A stretch of DNA of 64,000 bases, taken from NCBI GenBank assembly GCA_028688995.1, contig JAQTXB010000001.1, positions 62,001 through 126,000 on the forward strand. The letters run 5' to 3'. A model generated the notes under the pieces. That model worked only from the letters and a program-made list of their open reading frames with translations. It was not told the DNA's origin and ran no database searches. Shown one piece after another: positions 57,235 to 64,000 of this stretch (positions within the stretch are counted from its first letter, which is position 1; every line of letters starts with the position of its first letter). Position numbers and translations under genes: made by a program. Origin of the DNA: Aliarcobacter sp. (GTDB lineage Bacteria; Campylobacterota; Campylobacteria; Campylobacterales; Arcobacteraceae).

Positions 57235-59889
57235 TTGAAGAAAAAAATCATTTTTATATTATCTTTTTTTATTCTTGCCTTTTCTTTTACCTATGCGATT
57301 TTTTCACTCATTGAAAATAGGAAAAAAGAGCATTTGGATGCTGAAAAGAAAATAATTGAAGTTACTTACAACACAATTATCGATGCTTACAAAGTTTATT
57401 CTAATATTATCTATTTTAACAAACTAAATACAAAAGATACAAAAAGTATTTTAGAAAATCTATACACCTCATCAAATGAGGAACAAAATCAAATAAGAAC
57501 AAAACTATATACTCATCTTGTTGATATGTATAATAATATGGAAGATTACAAACTAAAGCAACTACATTTTCATCTAAAAGACAATAAAAGTTTTCTTAGA
57601 TTTCACAGACCTGATAAATATGGGGATGATTTATCAAATATAAGACTAACTGTCGCTTACGTAAACGAACATCATAAATCAATAAGTGGATTTGAAGAAG
57701 GTAGAATTTACAATGGTTATAGATTTGTTTATCCTTTAGAATATAATGGCACTTATTTAGGTAGTGTTGAAACTTCTGTATCGATGAAATCTATAATCAA
57801 TGACATAAAAAAAGAGTTAGATAGTGAAGTAGATTTTATTATCAAAAAGTCTGTAGTTGAAAACAAAGTATTTGAAGAAGAAAAAAACAACTATTTTCCA
57901 TGTACAACAGATAACTATTTTTATCATGAAAGAACTATTACTAATAGTGAAAATCCATATATTGAACCTATTTTAAAAAACTATTATAAAGAAAATCCAA
58001 TAGAAATAAGAAATAATCTCAATTCAAATGAAATTTTTAACTTTTATAGTAAATATAATGATAACTATTACATTACAACTTATTTGCCAATAAAAAATGT
58101 TATTTCAAATCAAACTGTAGCTTATATACTAATTTCAACAAAACATAATGACTTACAAGCTTATATTAACCAGTATCTTCTTTTCTTAGTTTTGCTTATA
58201 ATATTAACTTTGTGTATGCTCTATTTTATTTATAGAATAGATAAAACAAAAAGCTTACTCTCTCAAAAAGATAAAGTTCTAAATGAAGTACAAAAGATTG
58301 CAAAACTTGGATATTGGGAATTAGATATTTTAGAAAATAGACTAAAATGGAGTGATGAAGTTTATCATATCTTTGGATTAGCCCCACAAGAGTTTGAAGC
58401 AACTTATGAAGCTTTTTTAAAATATGTACATCCTGATGATGTGGATATTGTAAATAAAGCTTACACTGATTCAATAAAAAATAAATCAACTTATCAAGTT
58501 GAACATAGAGTTGTTACAAAAACAGGTGAAATAAAATATGTTGAAGAGGAGTGTAGACATACTTTTGATGAATATGGAGATGTTATTCAATCTTTAGGAA
58601 CAATCCATGACCTTACAAGTATTAAACTTTATCAACAAAAAATCAAGAAATCAAAAGAACAATTTGAATCATTGGTTTCTCATATTCCTGATATGATTTA
58701 TAGATGTGAAATAGATAAAGAATTTACAATGCTTTATGTAAATAATGCTTTAGAAACTATTACAGGTTATAAAATAGATGAAATAAAATTCAATAAAATT
58801 TTATCTTTTGCAAGTATTATTCATCCAAATGATTTAAATATGGTTTATAAAAAAACAGATGAAATGATAAAAAACAATGTAGAAAATATTGATTTAGAAT
58901 ATAGAATTATTTCAAAAGATGGAAGAGTTATATGGGTAAATGATAATCTTCAATTAATAAATGATAATAACCATATTTATTTAGAGGGAGTAATAAGTGA
59001 TGTAACTTCTCAAAAAGTTGCTTATGATAAACTCTATAAATTCATAGATACACAAGATAATATTGTAATACTTACAACTGGTAAAAATATAGAATTTGCA
59101 AATAAAAAGTTTTTCCATTTTTTAGGATTTGAAAATTTAGATGAGTTTAAAATAAATCACAAATGTATTAGCGATTTATTCATACAAAATGAAAAATTTT
59201 TTGATTTATCCTTAGTAAATGAAAGTGAAAATTGGGTTAATGTAATTCAAACTCTAAGCTACAGAAAAAGAGTTGTTGCCATAAAAGGAGTAACAGGGAC
59301 AACTCACGCATTTTCTGTAACAATTAATAAATTTGAAGATGCAATCTATATAGTTAGTTTCACAGATATAAGCGAAACAATGCTTGAAAATATTCAATTA
59401 GAAGAAAAAACATTAAGAGATAAATTAACAAATGCCTATAACAGAGAATTTTTTGAAAATAATTACAAAAGATTAATAGCAACTTACAAAGATGAAGATA
59501 TGTTCTTTGCCTTGGCAATGTTAGATATTGATAATTTTAAAAAAATCAATGATAATTTTGGACATAACATTGGAGATCAGATTTTAATAAATCTTGTTTC
59601 AAAAATCGGAAAAACTTTAAGAAGTGATGATGTCTTAATTCGTTGGGGAGGAGAAGAGTTTATTATCTTATTAAAAGTTTCTTCAAAAGAAGCCCTTGAG
59701 CTTGTACTTGAAAAATTAAGAGAGACTATTGAAAATAGTAAATTTAAAAATCTTCCAAAAATTACTTGTAGTTTTGGTGGAACTCTTTATGAAAATGATG
59801 AAAATATTATTGAGACTATAAAAAGGGCTGATATGGCACTTTATAGCGCAAAAGAGTCAGGTAAAAATAAAGTAGAAATTAAATTGTAA
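57235..59889 (+). CDS. Membrane PAS-GGDEF diguanylate cyclase
   Basis: This 884-residue inner-membrane enzyme is expected to make c-di-GMP. A membrane helix at about 3-25 is followed by a periplasmic sensor domain of about 300 residues with a Cache-like pattern (GYRFVYPLEYNGTYLGSVETSV), then a second helix at about 324-345. PAS domains follow: LGYWELDILENRLKWSDEVY with a PAC tail, a second at about 475-595, and a weaker third at about 600-700. The GGDEF domain (about 720-880) has the active motif GGEEF at 805-809 and an inhibitory site RSDD at 796-799. The start is TTG 57235, nine bases after TAGGA. It is divergent from the pilus-like operon and could control it or its filament by c-di-GMP. 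Confidence 0.9.
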   Translation: MKKKIIFILSFFILAFSFTYAIFSLIENRKKEHLDAEKKIIEVTYNTIIDAYKVYSNIIYFNKLNTKDTKSILENLYTSSNEEQNQIRTKLYTHLVDMYNNMEDYKLKQLHFHLKDNKSFLRFHRPDKYGDDLSNIRLTVAYVNEHHKSISGFEEGRIYNGYRFVYPLEYNGTYLGSVETSVSMKSIINDIKKELDSEVDFIIKKSVVENKVFEEEKNNYFPCTTDNYFYHERTITNSENPYIEPILKNYYKENPIEIRNNLNSNEIFNFYSKYNDNYYITTYLPIKNVISNQTVAYILISTKHNDLQAYINQYLLFLVLLIILTLCMLYFIYRIDKTKSLLSQKDKVLNEVQKIAKLGYWELDILENRLKWSDEVYHIFGLAPQEFEATYEAFLKYVHPDDVDIVNKAYTDSIKNKSTYQVEHRVVTKTGEIKYVEEECRHTFDEYGDVIQSLGTIHDLTSIKLYQQKIKKSKEQFESLVSHIPDMIYRCEIDKEFTMLYVNNALETITGYKIDEIKFNKILSFASIIHPNDLNMVYKKTDEMIKNNVENIDLEYRIISKDGRVIWVNDNLQLINDNNHIYLEGVISDVTSQKVAYDKLYKFIDTQDNIVILTTGKNIEFANKKFFHFLGFENLDEFKINHKCISDLFIQNEKFFDLSLVNESENWVNVIQTLSYRKRVVAIKGVTGTTHAFSVTINKFEDAIYIVSFTDISETMLENIQLEEKTLRDKLTNAYNREFFENNYKRLIATYKDEDMFFALAMLDIDNFKKINDNFGHNIGDQILINLVSKIGKTLRSDDVLIRWGGEEFIILLKVSSKEALELVLEKLRETIENSKFKNLPKITCSFGGTLYENDENIIETIKRADMALYSAKESGKNKVEIKL

Positions 59890-59965
59890 AGTTACTTTAT
59901 ATTAATTTTTCGATACTATAAATCTACAAAAATATAAAATTGAGTCTATTTTGAGTCATTTTACT

Positions 59966-59974
59966 TGATATAAT
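59966..59974 (+). promoter_or_regulatory. Extended -10 promoter of galE
   Basis: TGA TATAAT lies 32 bases before the galE ATG. Two TTGAGTC repeats (59940-59946 and 59951-59957), 11 bases apart, stand just upstream and may be a regulator site. Confidence 0.5.
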
Positions 59975-60006
59975 CTAAACTATAAATAGTTAAATAAGGC
60001 AATCTA

Positions 60007-61023
60007 ATGAACATTTTGATAACTGGAGCGGCTGGATATATTGGCTCTCATGTTGCAAAGCAACTTTTAGAATCAACAAAATACAATATTTTTATCTTAG
60101 ATAATTTAAGTACAGGAAGTATAGAAACTCTAAATACACTAAAAACTATCAGAGATTTTAAATTTATAGAATTGGATTTAAAAGAGTTTGATAAGGTAAA
60201 TGCTGTATTAAAAGAGAATAAAATCAATACAATTTTACATTTTGCAGCAAGTATTGTAGTTCCTGAATCTGTTGAAAATCCTTTGAAATACTATATTAAC
60301 AATACAGTAAATACTACAAATTTGATTAAATGTGCAGTTGAAAATAATATAAGTAAATTTATATTTTCAAGTACAGCAGCAACCTATGGAGAACCAACAA
60401 ACTTGCCAAAATCAGGTATCGATGAAACTTACCCTACAAATCCAATAAATCCTTATGGGATGAGTAAACTAATGAGTGAAAGAGTTATCCAAGATACAGC
60501 ACTTGCAAATCCTAATTTTAAATATGTAATATTTAGATACTTTAATGTTGCTGGTGCTGATATAAATTTTAATGATAAAATATTAACTCCAAGAATCGGC
60601 CAATCTTTTCCAAATGCAACTCATTTGATAAAAATTGCTTCTGAATGTGCGACAAAAAAAAGAGAAAAAATGGCCATATTTGGAGAAGATTTTCCAACTA
60701 TTGATGGTACGGGAGTAAGAGATTATATTCATGTGGATGATTTAGCAGATGCCCATGTAAAAGCTATAGATTACCTAGAATCAAACTCTAGTGACATTTT
60801 CAATGCAGGATATGGAAAAGGTTACTCTGTAAAAGAGGTTATTGAAACTATGAAAAAAGTTACAAATACAAATTTTCAAGTAGATATTGCACCCCGAAGA
60901 GCAGGTGATCCAGCTGCACTTATTTCAGATAATAAAAAAATAAAAGAAAAAATGAACTGGACTCCTAAATATGATGATTTAGCTTTGATTTGTCAAAGTG
61001 CTTTTGAGTGGGAGAATAAATGA
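60007..61023 (+). CDS. galE: UDP-glucose 4-epimerase
   Basis: This 338-residue extended short-chain dehydrogenase interconverts UDP-glucose and UDP-galactose, or the N-acetyl forms, for surface polysaccharides. It shows TGAAGYIGSHVAKQL at the N-terminus, FAASIVVPESV, the catalytic SSTAATYG with the downstream YGMSK Tyr-Lys pair, and GTGVRDYIHVDDLADAH. The C-terminus INWTPKY-type motif reads MNWTPKYDDL and ends in FEWENK. The last 81 bases recur, diverged, at 61761-61841. The stop codon overlaps the antitoxin start as ATGA. Confidence 0.93.
   Translation: MNILITGAAGYIGSHVAKQLLESTKYNIFILDNLSTGSIETLNTLKTIRDFKFIELDLKEFDKVNAVLKENKINTILHFAASIVVPESVENPLKYYINNTVNTTNLIKCAVENNISKFIFSSTAATYGEPTNLPKSGIDETYPTNPINPYGMSKLMSERVIQDTALANPNFKYVIFRYFNVAGADINFNDKILTPRIGQSFPNATHLIKIASECATKKREKMAIFGEDFPTIDGTGVRDYIHVDDLADAHVKAIDYLESNSSDIFNAGYGKGYSVKEVIETMKKVTNTNFQVDIAPRRAGDPAALISDNKKIKEKMNWTPKYDDLALICQSAFEWENK
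60940..61020 (+). repeat. galE 3'-end direct repeat, copy 1
   Basis: This is the functional end of galE. It matches 61761-61841 at 75 of 81 positions without gaps. The two copies bracket the MntA/HepT pair. Confidence 0.9.
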
Positions 61024-61304
61024 GACTTTATCAAGAACAAATAAAAGTATTAAAAGATAAACTAAAAACGATTTCATCAACTGCACAGTTATATTTATTT
61101 GGAAGTCGTGTAGATGACACTAAAAAAGGTGGAGATATTGATTTATTAGTTGTTTCTAAAGAGATAACAAAAAAAGATTTAAGATATTTACGAATAGAAT
61201 TTTTTAAACATTTTGGTGAACAAAAAATTGATATTATTCTTGATGATGGAGAGTTTAAGAATCCATTTACAAAACATATTATAAAAAAGGCTGTTTTATT
61301 ATGA
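61020..61304 (+). CDS. mntA: MntA-type antitoxin, minimal nucleotidyltransferase
   Basis: This 94-residue MNT-fold protein has Gly28-Ser29 followed after nine residues by Asp39 and Asp41 (GDIDLLV), the GSx9DxD motif of MntA adenylyltransferases. In characterised pairs MntA adds AMP to a Tyr of the HepT toxin and so neutralises it. The start ATG overlaps the galE stop, and the stop overlaps the HepT start by four bases, so all three are translationally coupled. The short length is normal. Confidence 0.88.
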   Translation: MRLYQEQIKVLKDKLKTISSTAQLYLFGSRVDDTKKGGDIDLLVVSKEITKKDLRYLRIEFFKHFGEQKIDIILDDGEFKNPFTKHIIKKAVLL

Positions 61305-61750
61305 TGATAGATAAAATAAAACAAGATAAAAAACTTCTTGAGAAACAATTGTTTTGGGTAGAAACTTCGTTTAATGAGTGTAAAAGCATAGGTATAAAAT
61401 CAGAGTATTCAGTAGACGAGTTTGGTAAATTTGAAACTTTATGTAGCAGATATAGTAGAGGAATAGATTTTTTAATACGAAAATTATTTAGAAGTATTGA
61501 TGAATATGAATTTGAAAATCAAGGAACATTGATAGATGTAGTAAACAATGCTCATAAAAGAGGATTATTTGAAAATATAGAAGAATTACGAATAATGAAA
61601 GATATTAGAAATACAATAGTTCATGAATATATAGAAGATGAATTAGTTGATATTTTTGATGAAGTTTTAGAATATACAGAAAAATTGATAGTGATTATAC
61701 AAAATACCTTAGTTTATATAAATAAGAAATGTTTAACAGATGAAAAATAA
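61301..61750 (+). CDS. hepT: HepT-type toxin, HEPN ribonuclease
   Basis: This 149-residue helical protein has the HEPN active-site motif as Arg103-x4-His108 followed by x-Tyr110 (RNTIVHEY), the Rx4HxY form found in HepT toxins, where the Tyr is the AMPylation target of MntA. HepT enzymes cut RNA. The order antitoxin-toxin with a four-base overlap is standard for the module. Being placed in a polysaccharide locus suggests recent mobility or a defence role. Confidence 0.85.
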   Translation: MMIDKIKQDKKLLEKQLFWVETSFNECKSIGIKSEYSVDEFGKFETLCSRYSRGIDFLIRKLFRSIDEYEFENQGTLIDVVNNAHKRGLFENIEELRIMKDIRNTIVHEYIEDELVDIFDEVLEYTEKLIVIIQNTLVYINKKCLTDEK

Positions 61751-61864
61751 TTTGGAAAGAATAAAAGAAAAAATGAACTGGACGCCTAAATATAATAATT
61801 TAGCTCTAATTTGTCAAAGTGCTTTTGAGTGGGAGAGTAAAACAATAAGGAAGATTAATAAATG
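61748..61864 (+). pseudogene. galE C-terminal remnant
   Basis: The reading frame after the HepT gene encodes NNLERIKEKMNWTPKY and so on to FEWESK, the end of a GalE protein, and then a short tail. Nothing of the Rossmann or catalytic parts is present. It is not expected to be functional. Confidence 0.7.
61761..61841 (+). repeat. galE 3'-end direct repeat, copy 2
   Basis: This diverged copy matches 60940-61020 with six substitutions. In frame it still encodes the galE C-terminal sequence (MNWTPKYNNLALICQ) and continues to a stop at 61862-61866 in the next gene's region. It has no epimerase domain upstream, so it is a remnant of a displaced or second galE. Confidence 0.9.
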
Positions 61865-62038
61865 AATAAAATTTGTATAATAGGATTAGAATACATAGGA
61901 CTTCCTTTATCACATGTATTCTCTTTTAAATATGTAGTATCCTATAGGAAATTTAAAAAACATAGTATTAAACAAACAAATGAAACTTTAGTTTATAATA
62001 TTAAAAGAATTTTCAGTGATTCAGAGGGGAAATTATGA
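61862..62038 (+). pseudogene. Remnant of a nucleotide-sugar dehydrogenase (TviB/WecC type)
   Basis: This 58-codon open frame begins MNKICIIGLEYIGLPLSHVF, which matches the N-terminal Rossmann motif of UDP-GlcNAc/UDP-ManNAc dehydrogenases (expected [10 protein letters not shown]), with Glu in place of the second conserved Gly. Similarity fades after about residue 27, and the frame stops at TGA, overlapping the wecB ATG as ATGA. The other 350 or so residues of the enzyme are missing. It is probably a decayed gene fragment that still couples translation to wecB. Confidence 0.7.
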
Positions 62039-63189
62039 ATCAAAAAAAAATATTATTAGTATTCGGGACAAGACCTGAAGCCATAAAGATGGCACCCTTA
62101 GTAAAAGCTTTCGAGAAAGAAGAAAGTATTATTTCAAAAGTATGTGTAACAGCACAACATAGAGAGATGTTAGACCAAGTTCTTGATATGTTTGATATAA
62201 AACCTGATTATGATTTAAATATTATGAAAGCAGGTCAAGATTTATTTGATGTAACTACAAATGTTCTTTTAGGATTAAAAGATGTATTAAATGATTTTAA
62301 TCCAGATGTTGTTTTGGTTCATGGTGATACTACAACTACAAGTGCATCTAGTTTAGCTGCTTTTTATAATAAAATAAAAGTAGGACATGTTGAAGCGGGT
62401 TTACGAACTGGTGATATTTATAGTCCTTGGCCAGAAGAAGCAAATAGGCAAATAACAGGTGTATTGGCAAATTATCATTTTGCTCCAACTACTACTTCTG
62501 AAAAAAATCTTTTAAAAGAAAATAAAAATCCAAATGATATTATCGTAACTGGTAATACTGTTATTGATGCTTTGTTTTTAGCATTAGATAAAATAGAAAG
62601 AAATGATAATCTTAAATCTAAAATCGTAGATACAATAAACTCACAATATAAACTTCAAGATAATAAAAAAATTATACTTGTAACTGGACATCGAAGAGAA
62701 AATTTTGGACAAGGATTTATAAATATCTGTGAAGCTTTAAAAACTCTTGCAATTAATAATCCTGATGTTGATATAGTTTATCCAGTACATTTAAACCCAA
62801 ATGTTCAAAAACCAGTAAATGAAATACTTTCAAATACACCAAATATATACCTAATAGAACCTCTTCAATATGAACAATTTATTTATATGATGAATAAATC
62901 ATATTTTATAATAACTGACTCAGGTGGAGTTCAAGAAGAAGCTCCATCTCTTGGTAAACCAGTTCTTGTGATGCGAGATACAACTGAGCGACCAGAAGCA
63001 GTTGATGCTGGAACAGTAAAATTGGTTGGAACAAATAAAGAATCTATTATCAAAGAAGCACAAAAACTTTTAGATAATAAAGAAAAATATGAGAAAATGA
63101 GTAAAGCACATAATCCTTATGGGGATGGTAAGGCTTGTGAAAAAATTGTAAAATTTATAAAGGAAACAAAATATCATGAATCAAACTAG
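62035..63189 (+). CDS. wecB: UDP-N-acetylglucosamine 2-epimerase
   Basis: This non-hydrolysing epimerase of 384 residues converts UDP-GlcNAc to UDP-ManNAc. It shows [18 protein letters not shown] at the start, [38 protein letters not shown], the [10 protein letters not shown] loop, and [32 protein letters not shown] is a good ribosome site. It overlaps the following wecC by 14 bases, and the two form the UDP-ManNAcA pathway for surface glycans. Confidence 0.96.
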   Translation: MNQKKILLVFGTRPEAIKMAPLVKAFEKEESIISKVCVTAQHREMLDQVLDMFDIKPDYDLNIMKAGQDLFDVTTNVLLGLKDVLNDFNPDVVLVHGDTTTTSASSLAAFYNKIKVGHVEAGLRTGDIYSPWPEEANRQITGVLANYHFAPTTTSEKNLLKENKNPNDIIVTGNTVIDALFLALDKIERNDNLKSKIVDTINSQYKLQDNKKIILVTGHRRENFGQGFINICEALKTLAINNPDVDIVYPVHLNPNVQKPVNEILSNTPNIYLIEPLQYEQFIYMMNKSYFIITDSGGVQEEAPSLGKPVLVMRDTTERPEAVDAGTVKLVGTNKESIIKEAQKLLDNKEKYEKMSKAHNPYGDGKACEKIVKFIKETKYHESN

Positions 63190-64000
63190 AAAAATATGTG
63201 TAATAGGACTTGGATATATAGGTCTACCAACAGCGGCACTTCTTGCAAATAGAGGTTATCAAGTGCATGGAGTTGATGTTGTTCAAAGTACTGTTGATAC
63301 TATTAATCAAGGCAAAATACATATTGTTGAGCCAGAACTTGATACTTTTGTGCAAAGTGCAGTAAATAGTGGGAAATTAAAAGCTAGTTTAACTCCTGAT
63401 ATTGCTGATGTTTTTATTATTGCAGTTCCCACTCCTTTTCACGAAGGTTATGTACCTAATGTTGATTATGTAGTATCTGCCACGAAAGCAATAGCACCAT
63501 TTGTTAAAGAAGGTGATATTGTAATACTTGAATCCACATCTCCGGTGGGAACTACTGATTTAGTAGGTGAGACACTAAAAATAGAAAATATTGACATTTC
63601 AAAATTATTTATAGCTCATTGTCCTGAGAGAGTGCTACCTGGTCATATCATGAGAGAACTAGTAGAAAATGATAGAATTGTAGGTGGTCTTACATCAGAA
63701 TCTACAGCAAAAACTGTAGAATTTTATAAGACATTTGTAAGTGGTGAAGTTCTTTCAACAGATGCAAGAACAGCAGAAATGGCAAAATTAACTGAAAATT
63801 CATTTAGAGATACAAATATTGCATTTGCAAATGAGTTATCAATTCTTTGTGATAAATTTGGTATTGATGTATGGGAACTAATCAAACTAACAAATAGACA
63901 TCCAAGAGTAAATGTACTACAACCAGGTGCAGGTGTTGGTGGACATTGTATTGCTGTTGATCCTTGGTTTATAGTACATGCAGGTGGAGATGATGCAAAA
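63176..64000 (+). CDS. wecC: UDP-N-acetyl-D-mannosaminuronate dehydrogenase, 5' part
   Basis: The gene starts at ATG 63176 inside the end of wecB and is open to the right edge, giving 275 residues. It oxidises UDP-ManNAc to UDP-ManNAcA with NAD. The Rossmann motif is [19 protein letters not shown], followed by [18 protein letters not shown], the CPERVLPG segment, the [21 protein letters not shown] helix split over the domain linker, and the catalytic Cys in [11 protein letters not shown]. The fragment at 61862 is a decayed relative. The C-terminal part lies outside the window. Confidence 0.94.
   Translation, partial: MNQTRKICVIGLGYIGLPTAALLANRGYQVHGVDVVQSTVDTINQGKIHIVEPELDTFVQSAVNSGKLKASLTPDIADVFIIAVPTPFHEGYVPNVDYVVSATKAIAPFVKEGDIVILESTSPVGTTDLVGETLKIENIDISKLFIAHCPERVLPGHIMRELVENDRIVGGLTSESTAKTVEFYKTFVSGEVLSTDARTAEMAKLTENSFRDTNIAFANELSILCDKFGIDVWELIKLTNRHPRVNVLQPGAGVGGHCIAVDPWFIVHAGGDDAK

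Noticed and set aside
57178-57237. TTG 57178 as start of the GGDEF protein
   Set aside because: This TTG is the -35 box of the promoter with TATAAT at 57201-57206; TTG 57235 has a ribosome site and is directly followed by the signal anchor.

Overview
This is AT-rich DNA from a member of the Campylobacterota, most likely the Arcobacter/Aliarcobacter group. The evidence is a fused ispDF gene, an ispDF-cemR-pgpA run whose CemR/HP1021-type regulator lacks the phosphoacceptor Asp, a carA-DUF507-purA-hisZ operon, a speE-like-coaE-dapF run, frequent TTG starts and extended -10 promoters with weak -35 boxes. No rRNA, tRNA, insertion sequence or CRISPR array is visible, and no stretch over 300 bases lacks a gene or gene remnant.

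Layout. 1-20.1 kb is mostly housekeeping: the end of an MnmD-like tRNA methyltransferase, an orphan sensor kinase with two substrate-binding-protein-like domains, a YqhD-type alcohol dehydrogenase, small membrane proteins, an EamA transporter, B12-dependent metH, the znuACB zinc importer behind two near-palindromic operators, ilvE, an SPFH protein, hisIE, mrp and thiC. 20.3-26.3 kb is a plus-strand run: an unrecognised helical protein, an HDOD protein, ispDF, cemR, pgpA and a receiver-like protein. 26.3-31.2 kb is a compact minus-strand operon (aminotransferase, hisZ, purA, DUF507, carA). 31.3-34.7 kb holds a MarR regulator and a five-gene run (YceI, double CDGSH, DODA-type dioxygenase, FMN reductase, pirin) that shares its operator, probably a quinone or aromatic-electrophile defence set. 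A divergent GAPDH, purM, a degenerate SpeE-like protein, coaE, dapF and purT follow.

The most unusual region is 40.1-57.1 kb on the minus strand, a 14-gene unit that looks like a type IVb-pilus or type II-secretion-like machine. It has a lipoprotein secretin, GspF-like and GspE-like core proteins, GspL/PilN-like and GspM/PilO-like inner-membrane proteins and a PilP/GspC-like protein with an SH3 tail. It also encodes two pilin-like proteins that start Met-Pro directly before the hydrophobic helix, with no prepilin leader. Four secreted proteins share one N-terminal module, and two of these carry RCC1-type repeats and an almost identical C-terminal motif. No prepilin peptidase or retraction ATPase lies in the window. 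A large membrane PAS-GGDEF protein is divergently transcribed from the same intergenic region.

The right end (60-64 kb) enters a surface-polysaccharide locus: galE, wecB and the start of wecC. A MntA/HepT toxin-antitoxin pair sits exactly at the galE stop codon. It is followed by a diverged 81-bp copy of the galE 3' end and a 58-codon remnant of a nucleotide-sugar dehydrogenase, which are traces of insertion and turnover in this locus.
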